From Candidatus Methanoplasma reticulitermitis (GTDB lineage Archaea > Thermoplasmatota > Thermoplasmata > Methanomassiliicoccales > Methanomethylophilaceae), in contig JAITTK010000102.1 of the NCBI GenBank assembly GCA_031287135.1, forward strand, positions 1-8,009: a DNA stretch of 8,009 nt, written 5' to 3'. Made by a program: the position numbers and the translations under genes. Positions 1 to 5,916 of this stretch are shown one piece after another. Below the pieces are notes generated by a model. The model did no database searches, had not been told where the DNA came from, and saw only the letters and a list, made by a program, of their open reading frames with translations. How positions within the stretch are numbered: position 1 is the stretch's first letter; each line of letters starts with the position of its first letter.

Positions 1-1038
1 GCCCATAAAGCAGCCATCGCGTGGGTCCTGGGCAAATACGAGGAGACGGAGGGGGGTGCCAAGCTCGATTGGAGCAGGATCATAGAACATTCCCTTTTCT
101 CTTTCATACAAAGGTCCGCCATGACGGACCTCAAGCCACAGGTCTTCCACAAGATAATCTCCGAGAAATCCGAGGAAGTGAACAGATATGTCCTCAGATG
201 TTTCGATTCGAACGTCCCGGATGCGGATCCGGAATTCAGATCAAGGCTGGAGAAATATCTGCGGCTGGAGAAGAAGTCCAAAGAGGATGACATAATCCGG
301 GCCGCCCACTACCTCGCTACGAGGTGGGAATTCAGGACGATATACGACGCGAACCGTTCGATGTACGGTATCGAGAGCACGAAGAGGGAGATAGATGATC
401 AGATTCAGCAGCACTGCGACCTTGAGGGTGTCAGAAGGCAGATGGTCAACGGAGATGCGTTCGATTTCATCGACCTCATAGGGCAGCTGAGGTTCCAGCA
501 AAGGTGGGCGAGGACCCCCCGCATACCGAAGACTACAGTTCTGGGGCATTCGCTGATAGTTGCCGATATGATCTATCTGAACGATTTCGACAGGAAGGCG
601 GACAAGAAGCAGATATACAACAATTATTACACCGCGCTCTTCCACGATCTCCCGGAGGTTCTCACGAAGGACGTCATCAGTCCGATCAAAGCGAACGTCG
701 ACGGCCTGGCGATCCTTTTGGAATCGTATGAAAAAGAACTCGTACGGTCCAGGATAATGCCCCTTATACCGGAATCCTGGCACGAAGAACTCGAATTCAT
801 GGTCTATGAGCCGTTCACCGATGTGGACGACGGGCATCACGGCAAAAGGACAGGCAGGGACATCAAATCCTGCGACCTTATGGCGGCTTACGTTGAAGCA
901 AGGGCATCGAGATACTACGGAATATCATCCAGAGCCCTCGAGGACGGCGAAAACGAATTGAAAAGTAAGCTGTTAAGCAATGGCTCGGGGATAGGGGCCT
1001 CGGAGCTCATCGGGCGTTTGGACAGCATCCTGCGCTGA
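1..1038 (+). CDS. HD-domain phosphohydrolase, YfbR-like (5'-truncated by the window)
   Basis: The reading frame is open from base 1, so the gene starts upstream and 345 residues are visible. An ATG at 121 is internal: the codons before it read as sensible protein (HKAAIAWVLGKYEE, then IIEHSLFSFIQRSAMTDLKP), which suits the long form of this family as I remember it. The HD metal-binding signature is spread over GHSLIVA (His at 547-549), FHDLPEVLTKD (His-Asp at 643-648) and SCDLMAAYVEA (Asp at 874-876), giving an H...HD...D set of ligands. The segment QLRFQQRW before the first His is also typical. HD proteins are divalent-metal phosphohydrolases; YfbR-type members act on deoxynucleoside monophosphates. 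This protein is longer than YfbR (about 200 residues), so its substrate is unknown. No signal peptide or membrane segment is visible. The stop codon directly abuts that of convergent serS. Confidence 0.85.
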   Translation, partial: AHKAAIAWVLGKYEETEGGAKLDWSRIIEHSLFSFIQRSAMTDLKPQVFHKIISEKSEEVNRYVLRCFDSNVPDADPEFRSRLEKYLRLEKKSKEDDIIRAAHYLATRWEFRTIYDANRSMYGIESTKREIDDQIQQHCDLEGVRRQMVNGDAFDFIDLIGQLRFQQRWARTPRIPKTTVLGHSLIVADMIYLNDFDRKADKKQIYNNYYTALFHDLPEVLTKDVISPIKANVDGLAILLESYEKELVRSRIMPLIPESWHEELEFMVYEPFTDVDDGHHGKRTGRDIKSCDLMAAYVEARASRYYGISSRALEDGENELKSKLLSNGSGIGASELIGRLDSILR

Positions 1039-2304
1039 TCATCCGATTATCTCCCTTCCCCTCATGTATTTCCTGAGAACCTCTGGCACCGTGACGGTCC
1101 CGTCCTCATTCTGATAATTCTCCAGTATCGCGACCATGGTCCTGGGCAATGCGAGACCGGAGCCGTTCAGAGTGTGTATGAACTCGCTCTTCAGGTGCGG
1201 TTCGGGCCTGTATTTTATGCGGGCCCGCCTTGCCTGGAAATCGGTGAAATTCGAGCATGATGACGCTTCCAGCCAAACGTCGTTGGCAGGCGCATATAGT
1301 TCTATGTCGTAGCACTTCGAGCACGAGAAGCTCATATCCCCGGTGCACAGCAGCAGTACGCGGTACGGAAGCCCCAGCCCGTTTATCAGCTGTTCCGCAT
1401 CGCCTCTGAGGGTTTCGAGAACATCATAGGACGTCTCCGGGAGAACGAACCTGACCATCTCCACTTTGTTGAACTCGTGCACCCTTATGATCCCCCGTGT
1501 GTCTGCATGCTTGCCCACCTCTCTCCTGAACGACGGCAGGTATGCGGTGTAGAGTATGGGCAGCTGATCCCTTTCGAATATCTCGTCCATGAAGAGGTTC
1601 GTCACAGGCACCTCCGCCGTGGGATTCAGGAACATGTCATCCTTCTCCATGTAATACATGTCATCCTTCAGGTTCGGGTACTGGCCCGTGCCCGTGAGGG
1701 CGGCCTTGTTGACCATAACCGGCGGGAAAACCTCGGTGTACCCCTGGTCCTCATGGGTATCCAGGAAATAATTTATCAGCGCGCGTTCCAGACGCGCACC
1801 GTCCCCCTTGAGGCAGTAGAACCCGCTGCCGGCGACTTTGACCCCTCTCTCGAAATCTATTATATCCAAGTCCTCGGCGATCTCCCAGTGCGGTTTGGGT
1901 CTGAAACCGAATGTCCTCTTCTCCCCGCACTCACACACCACGACGTTCTCGGTGCTGTCCTTCCCTATCGGGACGGACGGGTGAGGGATGTTCGGGATAT
2001 TGAGTATGCAGTCATCCCGGATGAGTTCGAGTTCCGACACCCTCTCTTCATTGCCTTTGATCCTGCTCCCGACTTCGCGCATCTCAGCAATTTTGGAATC
2101 CTTGTCCGCACAGCCGCCCATCTTGGATATCTGCACGGAAACCTCGTTCCTAACCTTCCTCAGACGGTTGTTCTCATCCGTCAGTGATCTCCATTCAGAG
2201 TCCGCCGAGAGGAATCTGTCCAGTACCGCCGTGTCTTTGTTCCTGTCGATCAGCATCTTTCTGATCATCATTGGCTCTGTCCTGATCACGTTAACGTCCA
2301 GCAT
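1039..2304 (-). CDS. serS: Seryl-tRNA synthetase, standard (bacterial/eukaryotic-like) type
   Basis: Class II aminoacyl-tRNA synthetase of 421 residues, the normal length. It activates serine with ATP and charges tRNA-Ser in the cytoplasm. The N-terminus (MLDVNVIRTEP) and a charged helical segment at about residues 27-105 form the usual tRNA-binding coiled-coil arm. The catalytic core shows TAEVPVT (229-235, serine-binding loop), motif 2 from FRREVG through DTRGIIRVHEFNKVE (259-282), the SSCSNFTDFQARR segment (348-360), and motif 3 NGSGLALPRTMVAILENYQ (380-398). This is the common SerRS, not the divergent zinc-dependent SerRS2 of some methanogens. A Cys-Glu-Cys at 124-126 lies where a less cysteine-rich linker is usual; its meaning is unclear. 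It is the last gene of the rnp4-yhbY-serS operon and starts 9 bases after the yhbY stop, behind an ideal GAGGTG ribosome binding site. Confidence 0.97.
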   Translation of the reverse strand: MLDVNVIRTEPMMIRKMLIDRNKDTAVLDRFLSADSEWRSLTDENNRLRKVRNEVSVQISKMGGCADKDSKIAEMREVGSRIKGNEERVSELELIRDDCILNIPNIPHPSVPIGKDSTENVVVCECGEKRTFGFRPKPHWEIAEDLDIIDFERGVKVAGSGFYCLKGDGARLERALINYFLDTHEDQGYTEVFPPVMVNKAALTGTGQYPNLKDDMYYMEKDDMFLNPTAEVPVTNLFMDEIFERDQLPILYTAYLPSFRREVGKHADTRGIIRVHEFNKVEMVRFVLPETSYDVLETLRGDAEQLINGLGLPYRVLLLCTGDMSFSCSKCYDIELYAPANDVWLEASSCSNFTDFQARRARIKYRPEPHLKSEFIHTLNGSGLALPRTMVAILENYQNEDGTVTVPEVLRKYMRGREIIG

Positions 2305-2309
2305 TCCCG

Positions 2310-2315
2310 CACCTC
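2310..2315 (-). promoter_or_regulatory. Shine-Dalgarno site of serS, overlapping the yhbY stop codon
   Basis: On the minus strand GAGGTG lies 5 bases before the serS ATG and matches the archaeal anti-SD well. It shares two bases with the TGA of the upstream yhbY-like gene, so ribosomes ending yhbY translation sit on the serS initiation site. This supports the serS start and suggests translational coupling. Confidence 0.75.
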
Positions 2316-2607
2316 AGAATTTCTTTTGGCTGAGCGATGTCCAGGTACGTTTGTCGGTAAGGACCGCGACGCCGCCCCTGACATCCACTATGACGGAGTT
2401 GGTGGATGAGGCAAGCTCTTCCGCGATGCTTTTGGGTTCGCCGTCCGCGCTGCCGAGTATTTTCACCTTTATCAGGCGGGCATTTTTAAGCTGGGCAATG
2501 ATCTCGCTGAGCACTCCTTCGTCTATTCCGTCCTTTCCCACATGTACGGTGGGGCTGAGATCGTTCGCACGTCTCATCAGTTCTTTCCTTGCATCTTTTT
2601 CCGTCAT
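2314..2607 (-). CDS. YhbY/CRS1-type (CRM domain) RNA-binding protein
   Basis: A 97-residue single-domain protein. The start at 2607 is chosen because it overlaps the rnp4 stop in ATGA and has GGAGAGGT 4 bases upstream (2612-2619). The same frame stays open further upstream, but that stretch lies inside rnp4. The sequence LSPTVHVGKDGIDEGVLSEI (18-37) carries the GxxG loop (GKDG, 24-27) of the KH-like CRM fold. It is followed by KNARLIKVKIL and the C-terminal strand VRGGVAVLTDK. YhbY of E. coli binds pre-50S subunits, and plant CRM proteins bind introns. In archaea a role in ribosome or tRNA maturation is inferred, and the pairing with an RNase P subunit supports it. Family call firm, exact role not. 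Confidence 0.9.
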   Translation of the reverse strand: MTEKDARKELMRRANDLSPTVHVGKDGIDEGVLSEIIAQLKNARLIKVKILGSADGEPKSIAEELASSTNSVIVDVRGGVAVLTDKRTWTSLSQKKF

Positions 2608-2924
2608 CCGAACCTCTCCTTTGAATATGGCACCCTTTTCAGCCAGCCGCACCGCCGGCATGTCGTCACCGTCTTGCCGCCCGTCAGTCTGACCGTGCAG
2701 CTGATGCCGGGGACCAGGGGTATCATGCACTTCTTGCAGTATCTGAAGTCCGCCGGCATCTTCGCCTTGGTCCTCATACCGATCCTTCTGGCCAGCGAAA
2801 CATATCGTCTCGCAAGGTCGTCTCTGCCACCCGCCAGGGTCTCCTCGGACATCCTGGCGAGTATGGACATGCGCTCCTCGCCCATGGTCGCGACCGCATT
2901 CTTGGAGATACGCCTTTTCGACAT
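2604..2924 (-). CDS. rnp4: RNase P protein component 4 (Rpp21/Rpr2/Rnp4 family)
   Basis: A 106-residue protein with the family's layout: a helical, basic N-terminal half (ARRYVSLARRIGMRTKAKMP, about 38-57) followed by a zinc ribbon with CKKC (63-66) and CRRC (89-92) as the four metal ligands. The surrounding words, CMIPLVPGISCTVRL and CGWLKRVPY, are typical of archaeal Rnp4. Rpp21 works with Rpp29 as part of RNase P, which removes 5' leaders from precursor tRNAs; it helps the RNA subunit bind substrate. It is first in the operon, with its own TATA box about 30 bases before the ATG and no Shine-Dalgarno sequence, so its mRNA is probably leaderless or nearly so. Its TGA overlaps the next gene's ATG by 4 bases. 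Confidence 0.94.
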   Translation of the reverse strand: MSKRRISKNAVATMGEERMSILARMSEETLAGGRDDLARRYVSLARRIGMRTKAKMPADFRYCKKCMIPLVPGISCTVRLTGGKTVTTCRRCGWLKRVPYSKERFG

Positions 2925-2950
2925 GTTCTTGGTGTGGAGTTAAGATACGG

Positions 2951-2958
2951 ATATAAAG
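2951..2958 (-). promoter_or_regulatory. TATA box of the rnp4-yhbY-serS operon
   Basis: On the minus strand CTTTATAT lies in the 42-base gap between the unknown upstream gene's stop and the rnp4 ATG. Its centre is about 30 bases from the ATG, so the expected transcription start is only a few bases before the start codon. No ribosome binding site is visible between them, which fits leaderless initiation. The operon is therefore likely transcribed separately from the gene upstream. Confidence 0.6.
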
Positions 2959-2966
2959 ATTATCCG

Positions 2967-3971
2967 TTACTCCTCATCCTTGACTATCGACACGATGTAG
3001 TCATGAAGCTGCAGTTCATCATCGTCCAGGTCATCGTCCCGCCCGTCTTTCCCGGAGTTCCCGTCGTAAACCTCCCACATGAACACGAATTGGTCATGGA
3101 ATTCGAGTATCGCGTCATCCAGGAATCGTTTCGATATGGATATCCCGAGCGGTCTGTTGCCGATGGTCCAATGATTCCTGTCGCTGTCGTAACCGATATT
3201 CACGACAAGCGGCGTTCTGAGGGCCAGATCCTTATCGGATGATATCATTCTGTCGAATGACAATTCTTTGAGTCTGTCCACTTTGGTGACATCCGTTACC
3301 CTCTCGATATCCCCGGTTCCGGAGAAGCGTATTCGGCCGCCGACCGTACATGGGGAATCCATCAGCGAATCGGGATCTTCTCCCGGGCGGATACCAGGTT
3401 CGAATTCAAACGGTACATTCCCGTCTTTCATTTCAAGGAACAGGTCGCCATCCGATGTCCTGAGTATGCCCCTGATATCGCCGAAACAGCTGTCAGACCC
3501 TTTATCAAGGAGACTGGGTACGACGGATGCGGGCCGGAACAGCCCTCTCTTCATACCATCGGCCGAATAGCGAAGCGGGAGACCGTCCAGATCATTCGAA
3601 AGGGAGATGAGGTCCCGGATTATGGGGAGTCTGTAACGCGGGTCCGGGTAGCACGCGATGATATCCCCGACTGAACCGTTCCCCGCTTTCTCCAGCAGGG
3701 ATAACATGTCCCCAAGCGCCCTTCCGAGCATGTTGTCCGGGCTTTCGAACTTCAGATCGGCGGACGAGGAGACCGACGGAACGGAACCGTCTATGTACAG
3801 TGTGAATCTTGAAAGGAGTCCTTCCGGAACATCCCCCTGAAGCGAAAGTGTTCCGGCGATCATGCCGCGTCCGATATCGGAGATCAGTTTCTGGACGTTC
3901 ACCATCACATTCCCGGCGACACGGATCGGAACACGGCCCCCGTCTCCCGGCACAACACTGAGGTCGAACAT
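2967..3971 (-). CDS. Hypothetical protein, unrecognised family
   Basis: I do not recognise this 334-residue protein. From the Met at 3971 it begins MFDLSVVPGDGGRVPIRVAG. The first half seems mixed alpha/beta (NVQKLISDIGRGMIAG, LLSRFTLYIDGS). A central part (RGLFRPASVVPSLLDKG to MKDGNVPFEFEPG) is beta-rich, and near the C-terminus come RPLGISISKRFLDDAILEFHDQ and FMWEVY. An acidic run, GRDDDLDDDELQ, lies shortly before the end. No signal peptide, membrane helix, cysteine cluster or known catalytic motif is visible. The frame also opens at an ATG at 4028 (353 residues). I prefer 3971 because a TATA-like box and a dyad lie between the two, the extra codons include TTA and ATT, which are less usual here, and neither start has a good Shine-Dalgarno site. 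Start choice is uncertain; the gene itself is well supported by its long open frame. Confidence 0.78.
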   Translation of the reverse strand: MFDLSVVPGDGGRVPIRVAGNVMVNVQKLISDIGRGMIAGTLSLQGDVPEGLLSRFTLYIDGSVPSVSSSADLKFESPDNMLGRALGDMLSLLEKAGNGSVGDIIACYPDPRYRLPIIRDLISLSNDLDGLPLRYSADGMKRGLFRPASVVPSLLDKGSDSCFGDIRGILRTSDGDLFLEMKDGNVPFEFEPGIRPGEDPDSLMDSPCTVGGRIRFSGTGDIERVTDVTKVDRLKELSFDRMISSDKDLALRTPLVVNIGYDSDRNHWTIGNRPLGISISKRFLDDAILEFHDQFVFMWEVYDGNSGKDGRDDDLDDDELQLHDYIVSIVKDEE

Positions 3972-3982
3972 AACCGCATCCT

Positions 3983-4008
3983 GCACGGCAGTGACAATCG
4001 TGCCGTGC
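3983..4008. repeat. Perfect 8-bp dyad in the promoter of the hypothetical gene (operator-like)
   Basis: GCACGGCA (3983-3990) and its exact complement TGCCGTGC (4001-4008) flank a 10-base spacer, with arm centres 18 bases apart. The dyad begins next to the TATA-like box at 4010-4018. It would cover the region between that box and the predicted start site near 3988, a common place for archaeal repressors to block RNA polymerase. If translation starts at 4028 instead, the dyad lies inside the coding region. Confidence 0.5.
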
Positions 4009-4009
4009 G

Positions 4010-4018
4010 TATTTAATC
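4010..4018 (-). promoter_or_regulatory. Probable TATA box of the hypothetical gene
   Basis: On the minus strand GATTAAATA is the best TATA-like match upstream of the Met at 3971. Its centre is about 43 bases from that ATG, placing the expected transcript start near 3988 with a short leader. A second candidate (ATATAAT on the minus strand, about 4046-4052) would serve the alternative ATG at 4028, but only about 21 bases separate them, closer than usual. Confidence 0.4.
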
Positions 4019-4031
4019 CTCTGGACATCGG

Positions 4032-4042
4032 TTCCGACGGAA
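4032..4042. repeat. Short dyad TTCCG-A-CGGAA in the divergent intergenic region
   Basis: A palindrome with 5-bp arms and a single central base lies in the stretch between the divergent hypothetical gene and rpl10e. It could be a small operator, but arms this short can arise by chance. Confidence 0.25.
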
Positions 4043-4093
4043 AGCATTATATCGTGTATGTCATTCGTGTGATTGTAAAGAACGGCAACAGTC

Positions 4094-4101
4094 TTTAAAT
4101 A
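4094..4101 (+). promoter_or_regulatory. TATA box of rpl10e-dph2
   Basis: TTTAAATA is a near-consensus archaeal TATA box. It predicts a transcript start near 4123, giving a leader of about 22 bases that holds the AGGTGG ribosome binding site at 4135-4140. A start there lies downstream of the in-frame TTG at 4113 and so excludes it as an alternative start codon. Confidence 0.7.
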
Positions 4102-4134
4102 GAAATTCGGGATTGTCGCTCTGTTATATTACAC

Positions 4135-4140
4135 AGGTGG
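4135..4140 (+). promoter_or_regulatory. Shine-Dalgarno site of rpl10e
   Basis: AGGTGG sits 5 bases before the ATG at 4146 and fixes that codon as the rpl10e start. Confidence 0.65.
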
Positions 4141-4145
4141 CGCAA

Positions 4146-4664
4146 ATGGTAAGAAAGCCCGCATCGATGTACAGAAGGATCACAGGACAGGCGTATACAC
4201 GCCGTGAATATATGGGAGGAGTCCCCGCAAGCAGATTGACCCAGTTCGACATGGGGAGCACGAGCGAGGATTTCCCTGTCGTTCTTACGCTCAAAGTGAA
4301 GAACCGCGTACAGGTCAGGCACACCGCGTTGGAGGCCGGGCGTATCGCTGCGAACAAGATGCTTTCCAGCCAGGCTGGGGTGGCGAACTACCACCTCAAA
4401 GTGAGGGCATATCCCCACTGTGTCCTCAGAGAGAACAAACTCGCCACAGGCGCGGGTGCGGACCGTGTGTCGAGCGGGATGCGCCGTGCATTCGGTAAGA
4501 ATGTCGGAACGGCGGCAAGGCTCGAACGCGACCAGGCCATCCTCACGGTAAGGGTATCCCCCGACAAAGTGGATGTGGCGAAGACCGCGCTCTGGAAAGC
4601 CTCAATGAAATTCCCGTCCCCCTGCTACGTAGACGTTGAGAAGGGACAGGAATACATGAAATAA
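4146..4664 (+). CDS. rpl10e: Large-subunit ribosomal protein L10e (uL16)
   Basis: A 172-residue protein, the normal archaeal length. It begins MVRKPASMYRRITGQAYTRR and has the family segments GVPASRLTQFDMG, the basic stretch KVKNRVQVRHTALEAGRIAAN, NYHLKVRAYPHCVLRENK and GADRVSSGMRRAFGK. Archaeal L10e is the uL16 homologue, which binds 23S rRNA near the tRNA-binding and peptidyl-transferase region and is added late in 50S assembly. The loop around RENKLATGAGADRVSSGM is the one that approaches the tRNA in homologues. It heads a two-gene unit with its own TATA box and a good ribosome binding site; its TAA is followed at once by the dph2 ATG. Confidence 0.97.
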   Translation: MVRKPASMYRRITGQAYTRREYMGGVPASRLTQFDMGSTSEDFPVVLTLKVKNRVQVRHTALEAGRIAANKMLSSQAGVANYHLKVRAYPHCVLRENKLATGAGADRVSSGMRRAFGKNVGTAARLERDQAILTVRVSPDKVDVAKTALWKASMKFPSPCYVDVEKGQEYMK

Positions 4665-5660
4665 ATGTTCGATCTGGATCTTGATTCTGCAGCCTCTTGG
4701 ATAAAGAAGAGGGGCTACAGATCGGTCGCTGTCCAACTACCCGAGGGCCTCAAAATGGATGCTCTCGGGATATCAGATTTTCTATCCCGTTCCGGGGAGG
4801 TCGCGGTGACCGTCCTGGGCGACCCGTGTTACGGGGCGTGCGACCTTTTTTCAGATTACAGGAGGCACGCGGATGCGCTGGTGCATTTCGGACACTCCCC
4901 GATTGATTCCCAGGAGAGCGATGAGGACATATTTTTCGTGGAGGTGCGGGCGGAACCGGAAGACATCGAGAAACATGTTGCCGTTGCGTCACGGGACCTT
5001 CCGCATAGGATAGGGCTGTTGGCGACAGTGCAGTACGTGGGCCTCATACCGAAGGTGAAAAAGGCTCTGGAGACGAATGGAAAGAAGGTTTTCATCGGAA
5101 CGGGGGACAGCCGCATATTCCACCCGGGCCAGGTCCTCGGATGCAACTTCAGTGCCGCGGAATCGGTGAACGGAGAAGTCGATGCATTTCTGTATCTGGG
5201 CGAGGGGGACTTCCATCCTCTCGCGGCGGCCTTCGGCACGGAGAAGGACATCGCTGTACTAAATCCCCTGACGGGAGAGATCAGATGCGTGAAGGATGCG
5301 AGGGACAGGATGCTCAGGAAAAGGTTCGCTGCCATAGAGTCGGCGAAGGGTGCGGAGAGTTTCCTGGTCATCGTGTGCACGAAGGCCGGGCAGGACAGGT
5401 CCGCTCAGGCCGATGCATTGATCGGGGAGATAAGGGTTCGGGGGAAGAAAGCGTACAAGCTCCTTATGAATGAGGTCGGGCCCGATGCTCTGTTGCCTTA
5501 TGACGTTGATGCATACATCAGTACCGCATGTCCGAGAATTGCAATGGATGACTCCGCCAGATATCCGAAGCCGATGCTGACCGTGACCGAAGCCGAAATA
5601 GTGCTCGGACTCAGGGATTGGGAAAAATACGAGTTCGATTCCATAACGCCCGTCCGCTGA
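4665..5660 (+). CDS. dph2: Diphthamide synthase Dph2 (3-amino-3-carboxypropyltransferase)
   Basis: A 331-residue enzyme for the first step of diphthamide synthesis. It transfers the 3-amino-3-carboxypropyl group of S-adenosylmethionine to a histidine of elongation factor 2. Archaeal Dph2 works as a homodimer and uses a 4Fe-4S cluster to break SAM in a non-classical radical reaction. Three cysteines fit the cluster ligands, one per repeated domain: Cys59 in DPCYGACDL, Cys160 in LGCNFSAAES and Cys289 in STACPRIAMDD. Their spacing agrees with the known Pyrococcus enzyme. Other family marks are VQLPEGLK (23-30), ATVQYVGLIPK (120-130) and TVTEAEIVLG (306-315). The ATG directly follows the rpl10e stop and lacks a strong Shine-Dalgarno site (only GGGACAGG about 14 bases upstream), so translation is probably coupled. 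No clear terminator follows. Confidence 0.95.
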   Translation: MFDLDLDSAASWIKKRGYRSVAVQLPEGLKMDALGISDFLSRSGEVAVTVLGDPCYGACDLFSDYRRHADALVHFGHSPIDSQESDEDIFFVEVRAEPEDIEKHVAVASRDLPHRIGLLATVQYVGLIPKVKKALETNGKKVFIGTGDSRIFHPGQVLGCNFSAAESVNGEVDAFLYLGEGDFHPLAAAFGTEKDIAVLNPLTGEIRCVKDARDRMLRKRFAAIESAKGAESFLVIVCTKAGQDRSAQADALIGEIRVRGKKAYKLLMNEVGPDALLPYDVDAYISTACPRIAMDDSARYPKPMLTVTEAEIVLGLRDWEKYEFDSITPVR

Positions 5661-5671
5661 CCGATGCCGCA

Positions 5672-5875
5672 TCCGGCCGATCCGCCGGAAGGTATCCGAT
5701 CCGCGGTCACGGCATGACGATTTCCGTGAAAGGATTATACACATGCGGATGGGAACACGGAGAACGCAGGGAAACGAAGGGATCCTGAGGAGGACCGCCT
5801 GTCCGCGGAGGTCTTCACTTTACGATGCGATACGGATACCGCATACGGGGCATCCGCGCAAGAGGATAGCCCCGT
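5672..5875 (+). ncRNA. Candidate structured RNA or mtxX-operon leader (speculative)
   Basis: Stems read by eye: P0 TCCGGC/GCCGGA (5672-5677 with 5684-5689). P1 GGTATCCG/CGGATACC (5691-5698 with 5833-5840), continued after a 3x3 internal loop by CGC/GCG (5702-5704 with 5827-5829). Inside P1 are P2 TCACGG/CCGTGA (5707-5712 with 5724-5729), P3 AGGAT/ATCCT (5731-5735 with 5782-5786, with TGCG/CGCA inside) and P4 GAGGACCGC paired with 5805-5816 around a 3-base bulge. P5 is the 5845-5875 hairpin. The stems do not overlap, so together they draw a closed multibranch junction. P1 alone could occur by chance in a GC-rich stretch; P5 is stronger. No known RNA class is recognised and the strand is assumed. 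A weak TATA-like AAAAATAC (5625-5632), inside dph2, would start a transcript near 5654. Confidence 0.3.
5845..5875. repeat. Strong hairpin: 11-bp stem with one bulged A
   Basis: ACGGGGCATCC (5845-5855) pairs with GGAT (5864-5867) and GCCCCGT (5869-5875), leaving a single bulged A at 5868 and an 8-base loop. It is the strongest local inverted repeat noticed in the window and lies 64 bases before the mtxX start. No T-run follows, so it is not a standard intrinsic terminator. It could be part of a structured RNA, a processing site or a protein-binding site. Confidence 0.6.
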
Positions 5876-5907
5876 TCATCGGACCGCTTAGGGGATTAAT
5901 CACAAAT

Positions 5908-5916
5908 CCTTAATAC
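5908..5916 (+). promoter_or_regulatory. Promoter of the mtxX-queDCE operon
   Basis: CCTTAATAC contains the best TATA-like box, centred about 27 bases before the mtxX ATG. Transcription would begin almost at the start codon, and no Shine-Dalgarno site is visible before it (the bases read GTGTGACCG), so this looks leaderless. The TATA box overlaps a small dyad, GGATT (5893-5897) with AATCC (5905-5909), which could be an operator. Confidence 0.45.

Noticed and set aside
1..180. A second HD catalytic site in the N-terminal visible part of the HD protein (His residues in AHKAA and IIEHSLF)
   Set aside because: The His residues lack a following His-Asp pair with the right spacing. This part appears to be the family's N-terminal helical region.
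949..966. Terminator for serS from short T-runs on the minus strand inside the HD gene
   Set aside because: Only two runs of four Ts, 11 bases apart, in coding sequence; too weak to call.
1039..2304. Rare methanogen-type SerRS (SerRS2)
   Set aside because: The protein has the standard SerRS length, coiled-coil arm and motif 2/3 sequences instead.
2608..2730. An N-terminal extension of the YhbY-like protein
   Set aside because: The extra 41 codons lie entirely inside rnp4, do not resemble the family, and the ATGA overlap with a good ribosome binding site supports the start at 2607.
4856..5744. Minus-strand open frames of about 160-175 residues antisense to dph2
   Set aside because: They mirror the codon pattern of dph2, whose product is clearly recognised. 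Their translations are low-complexity and match no family.
5691..5840. A miniature transposable element bounded by the 8-bp inverted repeat GGTATCCG/CGGATACC
   Set aside because: No target-site duplication flanks the arms, and other inverted repeats fit within and around it as RNA-type stems. An 8-bp pair can occur by chance in this length.
5743..5913. A 56-residue open frame (ATG at 5743 or 5749, TAA at 5911) in the dph2-mtxX gap, after a TATA-like ATTATACA
   Set aside because: The product is arginine-rich with no recognisable motif, lacks a ribosome binding site, and runs through the inverted repeats and into the mtxX TATA box. It looks like a chance frame in GC-rich sequence.
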